64,000 bases of DNA from Ignelater luminosus. Its lineage: Eukaryota; Arthropoda; Insecta; Coleoptera; Elateridae. The stretch spans positions 129,248-193,247 of the forward strand of contig VTPC01090568.1 of the NCBI GenBank assembly GCA_011009095.1, read 5' to 3'. The position numbers and the translations under genes are program-made. The notes beneath the pieces are model-generated. The model had not been told where the DNA came from. It was given only the letters and a program-made list of their open reading frames with translations, and searched no databases. Each line of letters starts with the position of its first letter. Position 1 is the stretch's first letter. This document shows, piece by piece, positions 20,796 to 31,389 of this stretch.

Positions 20796-22585
20796 GTAGT
20801 GATGATTCTTGATCTTCATGCTACTTTTTTGGATTTAAGATCACTTCTAACAACAAATCTTTCTGTTACAGAAAACTTTTGTAATAGTCTTTGTTAAGGT
20901 TGCATCTTAGTGGACAGTTTAGGGTTCCTACTCGAAATGTCTGTTATAGGAATGTGAATATTGCATTGTGTTAAATTAGGGTGGTATAACAAAATATTTT
21001 TATTAGAAAAAGACGCATTTTGCGGACAAAATGCATTAGCAACTTTCTTTGACAAAACGATTGTTAACTTTGGAAATAGTGAAATTTTCTAAGTTTTAAC
21101 TTTTTTTTAAGATAAAGAAACTAACAGATATAAAGAACACATAACATAAAGAAATCTTGCAATTAGCTTTCAACTTTTAGAATGACAAGTTAATTAAGCA
21201 CATTAAAAAACTGAAATAATTGGAGGCGAGACTAGTCAGTCTACATTAACAACTGAAGCTTTGTCATTTGCCTTTCTTTCTATTTCTATGTAAGAGAAAC
21301 CTAACTTTATGTCTCTACATAGCACAAAAGGCTGCTATTTGAAAATATAACATCTTTATACGCTTGCATTTCATACAAGCAAGTATAGTTTATAACTTTG
21401 TCACAAATTACATTACGGTATTTCATCTACACATGGAGAGATAGTAATAAAACAGAGACACGGCATTACACATCTCACGGGAATTTCTAGTCCTTCGTTG
21501 CAACGTGGCTACGCTAAGATACTTTGTTCGTTTAAATCAAATACTCTAAGGAATGTAAACGTGTTCGTATTTCAATAAAGAAAGTTTCTCTTTCCTAACT
21601 CATACGTACGTTGAAATATTGGATATTACGCAATCAGTGGCTACTTGATTAAAGTAATTACATTTTGTCATTACTTTGATTTGAAACTGACTAGTTAGAA
21701 TTTTCTGTAATTATTATATCCCTCTTCCTTTCTTTACAACTTCTTCTTATTTCCCTTTTGCAAATTTATTCTACGGAGAATATATTCAATCGGAAGTTAA
21801 TTCAACTCTGCAAGTCAAATAACATAAGGAGAATGTATTTAAATAAATAAAAGCTCGTATTTTGAATAGCTTAATTTGCAGTCTATTTTTAAATTGTATT
21901 CCTTTCCTCGAGCATTTTCCAATTTCGTAATATGTAAATGTTTTGCTTTTAAATTGGAAACTGTAGGTAATATATTTTATATCGAAGAAATATTTATTTT
22001 ATAATTAATAATTATATTATCTAACTAGCTAGTTATTTTTCTGGTTCAAAGAAAACAGTTTTAACGATGCAAGTCTAAAAAGCTTTATTTGTGTAGGCTT
22101 GTTACGAGTTTCTAAATTTATGTAATTTTAATATACCAGGTGTAGAAATAACTTCGAATACCAACGTGTAATTTACATTCGGGTTTAAACAATTACTGAA
22201 ATTTAATTCGCCATATAACCCAATAGATGTTTAACATAATCAGTGTCTTCCAGAAATGCGATGTAAACGAACTTGTTTTCTGACGGATTAAGACTCGCTC
22301 GTACGATGAAAAACCTCCCTAAATTAGCTTGCCATATGGTTGCTACATGTGAAAAAACTTGGAAATGCATAGGAATACCAGGCCTATTAATAACCTAAAG
22401 TACGTAATTACATAGATGCTCATTACAGTTTTGTACAAGATGATCCTATCATACCTGTAATCATAACACTTAGGTTCATTATGAAATCAGTAAATGTATG
22501 CCGAGCTTGCCCGTGTACAAATACCCGACGTTTTCCTTGTCGAAGCCCTAATATTTAATACTGTCATTAAATAAATCTATTTTTT
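20796..22585. other. AT-rich DNA, no gene seen
   Basis: No supported feature. Possibly a continuation of the LINE relic interrupted by mariner 2, but no motif can be read on the minus strand. Confidence 0.5.
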
Positions 22586-22589
22586 CGTT

Positions 22590-22654
22590 TTATCTTTTTT
22601 TATCTATAGATTTCCAAAAGGTACCAATATTGTTTCTTTAATGCTTCTACAGAT
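22590..22654. repeat. Dispersed repeat, copy B, left part
   Basis: ATGCTTCTACAGAT at 22641-22654 matches copy A at about 14680, and the preceding 40 bases are weakly similar. Mariner 3 interrupts the repeat exactly here. Confidence 0.55.
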
Positions 22655-22743
22655 GGTAGTCCCATTCAAACAGGACCACACATTTATTTAAAAATTTTAA
22701 AAACTACGAATGATAAACTCATGATATTTTAGATTTATGTATA

Positions 22744-24300
22744 TTATTGTCCACCATTGTCGATCACCTTTTGCCATTTCTCAGGCATCATGGAAACGCC
22801 TTGATATAGCCCACGCCCCAAACCATCTTGCAAAACCTCATCAATCCTATTTTTGAGGACATCAAAGTTGGCATATCGAGTACCACTTAGACCAATCTTC
22901 AGATTGCCAAAACAGTTGAAATCACATGGCTGTAGGTCTGGTGAATATAGTGGCTGGATCCGTGTTTCGATTTGGTTTTGATCAAGCCACTCACGCACCT
23001 CATTGGCAATGTGTAGACGCGCATTGTCATGTGCGAGAATGGCTGCCATCCAATTTGGAATATTGCGAGCCAGAAAGTCTCGGTACACCTCGCCGGTCAC
23101 AGTCTGTCCTTGCTGTAGCAGCTCCCAGAAAGCAATGCCGGTGATGTCCATGGCCATCATGATCATTCTTTTAACAGGATGCAAGTCTTCACGGACTCGA
23201 GTTGCCGGTGAGTCGCTCGGATAGGCCCAAGTTCGCTTCTTGGCTAATTTGGGTGCCGTGTACAATCCTATCCATGACTCATCAATGGCAAGAGTTCTGT
23301 TTAGCAATCTTGGGTGGCGTCGATGACGGAGTAGATTATGAAAACACACATCAATTCTTGCTTGAAGCTGTTCTTCATTCAGTTCGTGAGGCACCCATTG
23401 ACACACCAATTTTTTCATTTTCAAATCAATTGCCAAAATACGGTATACAGTTGATTGCGCAACTTGACATTTGCGGGTGTAGGGACACTTTCTAAAAACT
23501 AGAGATTCGAAGAAGATTTAGTTTTTGGAATGTGACATCAAGCCAGACCTACCGAGAAAAAGGGTCTTGTTTTGAATCCCTTTCAAACGTACCTAAAATT
23601 CTTTACAAATATCTTAAACACTTTTATGCATTATAAATAATTTTCGTAAAAGGTTTAATAATTTTGTTTACCGCCTAATTCTTAGAGTATCTAACACAAA
23701 ACTCTTTTATTAGAAATTTTTAGAAAATCATTAATGTAGTTTTTCTACAAACCCCGCTCTTTGCATGACTTGTATATATAAAGCTTGTAAACATTTTAAA
23801 GACTCTCTTAGTGTTTGAATCTCAGCCGAACATCAACTCACATCAGTTGATCGGTTCTTTATGGTTCCACAACAATTGTAAGAACTTGTTAACCTGTGTA
23901 CAAACTTTAATAAATAACGTTTATTTTTACTATTTATTATTATTAAACGAGCCCGCATATTATTATAAACCACCAGCACCTCCGTTACCTCTTCACGGGC
24001 AATTTCACGCACAGACCAGCCTCTGTTTTGATGCAAACGATCTTGAATTATCGCCATCACGTCGTCTCGGTTATCAAGTGAATGATGGGCACCACCACGG
24101 GCTTCCGACATGTCAATTCTACCTTGCTTGATTTTTGTTACCCAATTTTTCACCGTGCTGAGCGGCATTGCCATCTTGTCTAACGATGCCTTTAATTCAG
24201 ATTGAATTTCGGCTGGCCCTTTTCCTTGCAAAACCGCAAACTTTATGTAATTACATTGATCATAATTATCAACTGAATCAATCAACTTTTGTCGGTCCAT
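22744..24300 (-). pseudogene. Mariner-family transposase, frame open apart from an LTR insertion
   Basis: The N-terminal part (24300 down to 23996) begins MDRQKLIDSV and carries the first HTH and WSVREIAR. The C-terminal part (23473 down to 22744) begins with KCQVAQSTVYRIL (second HTH), then WVPHELNEEQ, IDESW (first catalytic Asp), AHDNARLH (second) and YSPDLQPCD (third; 34 residues between second and third). Joining the two parts across one copy of the 4-bp duplication gives 1035 bases, exactly 345 codons including the stop, without any internal stop. The LTR alone therefore breaks the gene. The motif variants (IDESW, LQPCD) differ from those of mariners 1, 2 and 4, so this is a separate subfamily that I cannot name. 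Confidence 0.9.
23478..23995 (+). mobile_element. Solo LTR (gypsy-like), 518 bp
   Basis: The insert begins TGTAGGGACAC and ends CCTCTTCA (TG...CA ends). It is flanked by a 4-bp duplication, CGGG, at 23474-23477 and 23996-23999. A TATATAAAG at 23775-23783 is followed by a polyadenylation signal AATAAA at 23909-23914 on the plus strand, the order expected of U3-R-U5. No internal region or second LTR is present, so it is a solo LTR left by recombination. A 4-bp duplication is common for Ty3/gypsy elements. The orientation is inferred from the TATA and AATAAA order. It lies antisense to the host mariner gene. Confidence 0.85.
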
Positions 24301-24440
24301 TTTAAAGTTGAAATCAATGCAAATTTTTTGTAAACAAACTGAATGATGACAGATTCAAAACATAAACAAATTGTGCTATAGCACCCTCTACTGTCTTTGT
24401 AATATGCGAGCGAACGCAGTCCTATTTGAATTGGACTACC

Positions 24441-24560
24441 TATTAGATAAATTAAAAGGCTCTAAGCAGTTTAATTTAAGCCACAGGTGAAGAAAGAGGA
24501 CTGAAAATGCCAAAAGGATGAAATGAATGCCTAAATCAAAAATGAACTTTTCATCATCTC
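24441..24560. repeat. Dispersed repeat, copy B, right part
   Basis: AAATTAAAAGGCTCTAAGCA through ATGAATGCCTAAATCAAA (to about 24537) aligns with 14705-14811 of copy A at roughly 70-75% identity by eye, with a similar order throughout. Confidence 0.65.
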
Positions 24561-24753
24561 TAATTAGAACTTGAGCACTGATTCACACTTCCAAAAGAAA
24601 TTAAAAATATTATTAAAAGACTGAAATATTAGTTTAGTTACAGAGGATTTTAATAAAGAATGACAACAAAATATTTTTGGTGTGACGAAGATAATCTTTA
24701 GATTCAATTAATCACTATAGCTTGTTTAAATTAACAACTATCTAAATCTTGAG

Positions 24754-25844
24754 GTTTGCTCAGAAAAATTAAAGCAACACCTTTTGTAAACTCTTTCAGG
24801 GAATAATCTAGCAGCATAGTTTAGGTACAATATTTGTGCATCCGAGTTAGTCTCCACATCTAGCCTACAATGCTTGCATTTGAAGCTATTCGCTTCATCT
24901 TGGTAACAAAGTTAGTTTTGTATCGCGAATCGTGGCTTTGCTCCAAGGAGGTCAAAGTCTGTGTTATGTTGCAAAAGATCTCAGTGTGGCACCATCAATA
25001 GGATCAATATAGGATTCAATAGAAGATATAGGTGAATACACTCTTAACGACCTTGCTAGGGCTACTAGAGTCCCGGATTGTAATCAGATAGTTAACAATA
25101 GATTGAGAAAAAAAAGGGTATAAGATGATTCTGAAGACTAGCACATAAATCTTGATTGAATTTCTTTAACAATCACATCGATTGGTATTCGCCCCTGTAA
25201 CTCTTCAATGGTACATCTAGATTTTGTCAAACACGATGTGACAGGTGTATAAAAATATGGAGATGTCGCGATGAAAAATATTAGCAAGCGGCCATTCAGG
25301 AGGAACCTAGATAGATTCTGGAACAGATCTGTGATAGTGTAAGGAGGTATCAACATAGATCATAGAACAAATGTAGTGGCGATTACTGTTCGCTTGAACC
25401 CTGTAGATAAATTAAAGAAGTTCTAAACATTTACTCGCGCTAATAACGATTAAATTGGTCGCAGGTTTATTATGCAGGCCTCATAGATCAAAAGGAATTA
25501 AGCACTTTTTCAGAAGTACGGGATTCAAGTCATGAAGTGTCCAGCAATTAGCTTTGACTTGAATCCACTTTAACATAGCTAGAACATACAGGACAAAAGG
25601 GTCGGAGCACGTCTTGATGCACCTAAAATTCTGCAACAGCTTCGAGAGGTACTACAAAAAAATGGTACCTAATACATCAAGATAATTTTAAATATAGATT
25701 TTGTTGATAATTTGTAAGGTAATATTCACAAAATTTAAAGGCACCATAAACAATCTTGAACTGAATTTCTGTACAAAATACAAAATAACTAATAAATGAT
25801 TAAGGTTTATCACAAGGTTGAGTTAATGTTTTCTGTGAGCAGTG
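24754..25844 (+). mobile_element. Tc1-like element relic
   Basis: The right end reads GAAAACA.. CACTGC in reverse, that is CACTGCTCACAGAAAA on the complementary strand, followed by TA (25845-25846). The left end TTTGCTCAGAAAAATTAAAG matches it imperfectly, with the outermost bases decayed. The length of about 1.09 kb fits a compact Tc1-like element. The body carries transposase remnants in plus orientation. Confidence 0.72.
24926..25680 (+). pseudogene. Tc1-like transposase relic
   Basis: RIVALLQGGQSLCYVAKDLS (24926 on) is the first helix-turn-helix. NFFNNHIDWYSPL (25159) followed by LFNGTSRFCQTRCDRCIKIW corresponds to the block that normally contains FTDESRF, so the first catalytic Asp is lost. 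GGINIDHRTNVV follows. Near the end, GIQVMKCPAIS and DLNPL (about 25520-25575), then VGARLDAP and LQQLREVL, match the C-terminal block. The catalytic Glu after DLNPI is replaced by a stop. Several stops and shifts show an old copy. Confidence 0.75.
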
Positions 25845-25849
25845 TATTT

Positions 25850-26770
25850 TTAAGTGCAATTGAATTTATTTGATGGAAGAGTATCTAAAACAATAAATTT
25901 GTTTTTCTTGGAGGAGACGCTTTTGTAGCCCTATATCCGGCCTGGTAAAACATTGTTTTGATATAGAATTGGCTTAATATTCATACTCAGTGTATATGAT
26001 CTGTCAAAGTCCAAAGATCTCGGATATTTATGTGCCGAAAGCTATAGGTGTACAGAAATAGGCGTGAATAGATGCCAAGAAGTAAATAAAATCTGCAGTT
26101 AGAACCCAAAGAAGCAGTACCCCGAAACAGTGTTACAGCGTTTGCTGGGGGCTTTAATATTGACAAAATTTATTTTATTAAATTCTGCCAAAATGGTATG
26201 TAAATCTTAAGTAATCATTTCAACGGAAGTTAAAAACAAAAAAGGTTGTTTTAGTTGTGCTCGGTACAGTTAACTCATAAAGTGTCTAAAATTTTATATA
26301 TTTAGCGGTATTTATGTGTGAATAGTGACAATTCTTGCACTATACAGACACTAACTTAATTAATGGATTTTATTAATGTCTATAACTGCAATGTAAGAAT
26401 TGCTCTTATGTTAAATAGTAGAAACTCAAGAACAGAATATTTTATCTATGACTGTTGAATAAGAGACCCATTTACCCTTGAATACTACTGCGATGTTACT
26501 TTTTGAGTTGACAATATATATTATGAAGAATCTTATTCTTTGTCTTTCATTATTCCTATGGCCAAAGATGAATATCTTGAGATATTGACCAAGAACGGGT
26601 GGGATATGTTAAAAGAAACAACTAGGCATAAATTTAGAAAATAGTTAGAGATAGATCTGATTTGAAGAAATTTAGAACAAGAACCATAAAAAAGAAGAAA
26701 TTGTAACATCTAAAATGCACATGAATATTAAAACTCTCAATCAGCTTATCCCTTAGTCTCCCTATCTGAT
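25850..26770. other. AT-rich DNA, no gene seen
   Basis: No supported coding or repeat feature is seen. Confidence 0.5.
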
Positions 26771-26774
26771 GTTT

Positions 26775-27080
26775 CTTCAGATAAGAAAACATCTTCATAG
26801 ATGGTCTGATGTAAGTAAATTTAAAAGATTCTTATTAACTTGTTTCCTAAAATATCTCACTTGTTTCTGTGTGCTGTATTCTAACCTTAATTGTGAAATA
26901 TGTAGGCCTGAACCTAATGGAAGCATATTCTAGTATGATCTTCAAAACTCCTTGTGTTTGGGTTAGCTTGCTTTTTCTGATTGTGACAGCTGTCCGATGA
27001 GAACTAATGCATCGTGAATAATATCAGTACCACGCATTAAGAAATTAAACATATCATTTGGACGAGTTATATTCTATTGT
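26775..27080 (-). pseudogene. Possible RAG1/Transib-like C-terminal relic
   Basis: The minus strand reads LMRGTDIIHDALVLIGQLSQ (about 26975-27050), followed with breaks by KHKEF-RSY and, near 26810-26840, NLLNLLTSD. The order parallels the better relic at 38690-40260, where VIKHAIIPIGQMSEEAAEA is followed by YRQDYARK and LNRLLLTSDP. The expected catalytic Glu region (SEEA) reads SQSEKA. This is weak and short; chance similarity cannot be excluded. Confidence 0.35.
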
Positions 27081-27084
27081 AAAA

Positions 27085-28260
27085 ACTATTCTGAATTGTA
27101 TTTCTGATTTTTCAGTCACAAAATTTAGAAAATTACTGATTTGAGACCTTACAATTGCTAGTACTTCACTCTCAACGATCTCTTGTTTCTTCTATAAAAT
27201 CAAACTTGATTGGATGATAAAACCATATCAAACTACTTCTAAACTAATCTTGTCATAAATATAATTTAGAGGACCTTTGTTTTTACAATTTAATTTTAAC
27301 AGAAGCTCCATAAATTGCAACTTTGAATGCAGGAAGTATTAACACTTTTTAAAATTAGTGAGCTACTATAGTGTAATAGAGACTGAAGTTTTCTGAAATT
27401 CTTTACAAAATAATAATAGAATCTTGGTCAGGGTAACATTTCGATTTTACTCGTTGTAGTGTAAAGTAGGAAGGTCACTAATCGAAATGTTTTAATAAAG
27501 CATTGCGAATCAAATTATACTAATCTTTAGTTAAACGTGACGCTATGAAGATGCTTTTAAGGCTTTTTTAGGAAAAAAGTTAGATTACAACACTACCTAA
27601 TCCTTTCTGAACCTTTCAGCGTTTTTTGTTTCACAACTGGGTCCAAATGCTTTTAAATTAAGTCACCAATGCAAAAAGCAATTTCTCTATAGACAATTGT
27701 TCTCGTAAATGCTTGGTTTACTTTTCTGTTTCTTTGAACAGTTGGGAAAATCTTTCAAGCGCTTTGAATAAATTTTAATATCTTTTTTGTTTCTTTACGT
27801 TTGGAACTGAACTATTTAAAATAATGTTTTACTAATAAATGGACCTTAGACAACTTTATCCTTGAAGATGAGCTCTAATTGAATTTAAGTGAGGTCGGTG
27901 CAATCGTCCCTTACACTTTCCGAAGAAAAAACTATTTTTCCAACCATTTCTAGTTTTCTTCAAAATTTTATTACCGTAACGTTCACTTTTTTTTGACCTT
28001 TTATTATCAAATGCGAGAATACTAAACGGGGGAAATCATAAAAAGTCTGGTCTGCAGTAATGCCCCTATTCACCTATTAAGAATTTTAAAACAGTTATGC
28101 CACCAAAATTCAATTTTCTTTAAAGATTTGGAAATTTGTCTAATCCGAATGTCATCTCTATGTTGCTGCTAAAATTGATATTAATTTATCGCGTACCGAT
28201 ATGGTATTCACTATCATTTCTTTTGAGTAGCTTAGTGAAAGGGATGAGGCACATACAGAA
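27085..28260. other. AT-rich DNA, no gene seen
   Basis: It may contain the decayed upstream part of the minus-strand RAG1-like relic, but I could not read further motifs. Confidence 0.4.
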
Positions 28261-28415
28261 CAATAGTGGCCAAAATACGGATTTATATGCACTGTAAATT
28301 ACTAAAATATGCGCATGTATGTGTACGGAAAATTAATCAAATATGCACTGGGTTTTTAAAAATATGCACTAAATTGTTCAAAATATGTAACTAAATATGC
28401 AAAATGTTGAATGTA

Positions 28416-29703
28416 CGAGGGCTGTTTGACGGAAGTGTGACATTTCAATAAAAAACAGGTTTAGCCTAGATTTTTTTTATTATTTTTCAACATAGTTCCT
28501 TTCAAGTGCTACACACTTAGTCCAACGACTTTCCAATTTCTTTAAGCCTTCTGAGAAATGTTCTTTTGGCAACTCGTCAAAATAGACCTCCGTTGCAGCA
28601 ATAACCTCTTCATTTGATGCGAATTTTTTTCCTGCGAGAGTTTTCAAATTCGGAAATAAAAAAAAGTCGCTTGGGGCCAGATCCGGTGAGTATGGTGGAT
28701 GGGGAAGCAATTCGTAGCGTAATTGTACCAATTTAGCGGTCGCAATTGCGGATGAATGAGATGGGGCGTTGTCGTGATGAAAGAGCACTTTCTTATGTGC
28801 CAAATGTGGGCGTTTTTTCTTTAAGATAACATCAAAACGGGTCAATAAATCAGCATAATATTGGCCAGTTATTGTTTTACCCCTTTCCAAATAGTCAATA
28901 TGGATTATGCCTTTAGAATCCCAAAAAATAGTCGCCATGACTTCATTAGCCGAGTGACCAATTTTAGTCTGCTTTGGTGCACGTTCGTCTGGTGAAATCC
29001 ATTGTTTCGACTGTTCCTTTGTCTCAGCGGTGTGGTGGTGGATCCAGGTTTCGTCAACAGTCACATATCGGCGAAAAAACTCAACTGGATTACGTTGTAA
29101 CATGACCAAACACTGATTTAAAAGTTGAACACGAATTCTCATTTGGTCCATTGCGAGTAATCGCGGCACCCATCTTGCCAATATCTTTTTCATACGCAAA
29201 TGTTCGTGTAAAATATTATGCACCCGTTCGATTGAGATGCCAACAGCATCAACTATCTCGCGCACTTTTAAACGTCGATCAGCCATTACCATATTATGGA
29301 TTTTGTCAACGATTTCCTTAGTAGTGACCGTTTGTAAGGGTCCGGGGCGTTCACCATCATCAGTGCTCATACGGCCAGTTTTAAATGAATTAAACCACTT
29401 GGAAACCATTCCATGCGATGAAGCAGATTCACCGTAATATTTCCGTAATTTCTCCTCAGTTTTTCACTGTTTTTCCACGTAAAAAATAATGTTTAATTAA
29501 AACACAAAATTCACGTTTTTCCATATTTACAAAATAGCACAAACTTAATTGATTTCTATAACTGTCAAATGTATACTATTTCACAGATTGACATGAAATT
29601 TGGAGGTTAAGCCTCCAAAAGACTGACGTATATGCTAATGTTTTCGATTTACCGATATCAGCGCCATCTAGCGGAAAGTCACGCTTCCGTCAAACAGCCC
29701 TCG
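28416..29703 (-). mobile_element. Mariner element 4, full length with TIRs
   Basis: The inverted repeats begin CGAGGGCTGTTTGACGGAAG at both ends and differ at one base over the next few positions. TA flanks the ends (28414-28415 and 29704-29705). The length is 1288 bp. The subterminal GATGGCGC motif lies at 29661-29668 on the minus strand. The near-identical TIRs suggest a young copy. Confidence 0.95.
28480..29524 (-). pseudogene. Mariner transposase, single frameshift near the N-terminus
   Basis: The start codon at 29524 gives MEKREFCVLIKHYFLRGKTV. The frame then breaks near 29458-29462, where reading must move by one base to continue TEEKLRKYYGES. From there it is open for more than 320 codons to the stop at 28480. 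The HTH domains are followed by ARWVPRLL, VDETW (first Asp), HHDNAPSH (second) and YSPDLAPSDF (third, D34D). An internal Met at 29409 could start a 309-residue protein that keeps the whole catalytic domain but lacks the first HTH used for TIR binding. Total length is about 347-348 codons if corrected. One lesion makes this the least damaged transposase as the sequence stands. Confidence 0.93.
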
Positions 29704-30987
29704 TAAATATGAATTAAAAACTTTTATTTAACGTTGGTAATTTATTTATGTTGCAAAACTTTTAAACAAAAGTACAATAAAAGAAAAATATAAAACAGAT
29801 ATAGGAAGAATAGGAATACTAAAATACAATTAATAAAATACAAATTACAAAATATCAATGCATGTATAATTAGGGTAATTTTTAGAAAATGATTGGTTGC
29901 TTGTCTTTCGTACAATTATATAAGGTAATTATTAAATATTTTTCTAAATTATTAATGAGGAAAGATTGCCTTTTATCGAACGAGGATTTTATTTTTATTA
30001 CTGAGTGCTCATAATTTTCAAAACTAAACTTACCCGCAAGTAAAGCCTTACTGCAGTAGGCTAGACATACAATCTCGGTTTACACACAAATATTCCTTCT
30101 TAAGAAACAATTGTTAACCGCTGAAAATGTTTTAAACAAAACTTGGCATTATGTAGTTCCTAAATAATTCACTGGACATTTGCAGCATTCTAGCCACATA
30201 GCAAATGGTTTTGGGAAATAATTCCTGTTTGAGAATTTATGAATTTCTTAATAATTGATTTTATTCTTTGAAATATTTCTACAACTGTACACACTGCAAG
30301 CAGGCACTTTTAAATTAAGTTTAAAACGTAACCTAAAAACTACTTGTAAAAACACCAGCAAATGTGAATGCAATGTATGTAAAAGTCAAGTGTCTGTTAC
30401 GCCGATCTGCACATTGACGTCACACACATCTCAATTATTGCTCATAACTTCCTTATCGTGTGAGATAAACTTCCGAGAAATTACACACGAATATGAATAC
30501 CTCAAAACTTTAATTTGAGACAAACTTTTTTTTGTGTCATGATCCCCTTCAAACTGCAATTGCTTGAAGGCACAGCCGACAAAGTCTTAAAAGTATAGTT
30601 ATAGAGCCAATAATTCTTAGAACTTTTAAAAAGAAATAAAACTTGTTTGAGGGTTTGAAAGGTTCTTAGATTTTATTTTCTTTTTTTCTCGTCTTGGCAG
30701 TTTTAAATCTTTCTGTAATATACCTACATATATACAATGCATAACTTCAATTTCTTTACTAATGTTTTACATTTTTCACCAGAAAATCAAAGAAGTTGTG
30801 CATTGATATGCTCTTGATTAAAATATATGCACAATTGACTCGAAATATGCAAAATATGCAAAATTTATTTTGATGTCATTTAATTGTATTTTATTAAATA
30901 CGGATAGAAACAAAAGCATTTTTTGACATATCTATAGTTACAAATATGCATTTGCATAGAATCCGTGCCTTGATAATGGCAATAGTG

Positions 30988-31388
30988 AATCTCGTTGTAT
31001 CCTCTTTTGTATTCAAATGTCATCTGTCTCCACTTTGTGAGTGCTACAGTTTACTCCATTTTTTAATCGACTGCGTACAAAAGCACACTATGTTCGCACC
31101 TAGATGGTATAATTTCTTTACTGCTTCAATCCTACTATATGGGATACTAAAGAAAGTCTTCTTGTATTCGACCTACGTCATCACTAACCTTTGCTTTCAC
31201 ATCGTGCTGTGAGCTTATTTAGTATCGGTAGATCTTTATTGCATATGATTTTTACAGGTTGTAATAAGTAAAATCTTGAGAAAATATTTGTGATTAGTGT
31301 TATGTATTGGAAAAACCCGTTATCGATCTATAATTTGTAGGTTTCTTAAAATTGCCTTTATTAGTAAAAAGAGATGTGATACCTCTAG
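30988..31388. other. AT-rich DNA, no gene seen
   Basis: Nothing recognisable is present. Confidence 0.5.
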
Positions 31389-31389
31389 T

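Larger units (their letters stand above)
22655..24440 (-). mobile_element. Mariner element 3, split by a solo LTR
   Basis: Inverted repeats read GGTAGTCCCATTCAAACAGG (left, 22655) and GGTAGTCCAATTCAAATAGG (right end, reverse-complemented, 24440). TA follows the right end (24441-24442). The left side has only T where TA is expected, consistent with one lost base. The gross length of 1786 bp minus a 518-bp LTR and 4-bp duplication gives 1264 bp, a normal mariner size. It lies inside dispersed repeat copy B, whose halves rejoin when the element is removed. Confidence 0.88.
28269..30979. mobile_element. Possible hAT-like non-autonomous element hosting mariner 4
   Basis: The direct repeat CAATAGTG occurs at 28261-28268 and 30980-30987. 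Just inside, TACGGATTTATATGCA on the left mirrors CACGGATTCTATGCA on the right strand complement, as imperfect inverted repeats. Both arms are rich in ATATGCAAA words. Subtracting mariner 4 leaves about 1.4 kb. An 8-bp duplication suits the hAT group, but the outermost bases do not show a classic CAGNG end and no transposase is readable, so the call is tentative. Confidence 0.45.

Noticed and set aside
28250-28415. ATATGCA-rich run as a microsatellite or regulatory octamer cluster
   Set aside because: It is mirrored at 30810-30960 and better explained as the arms of one mobile element.
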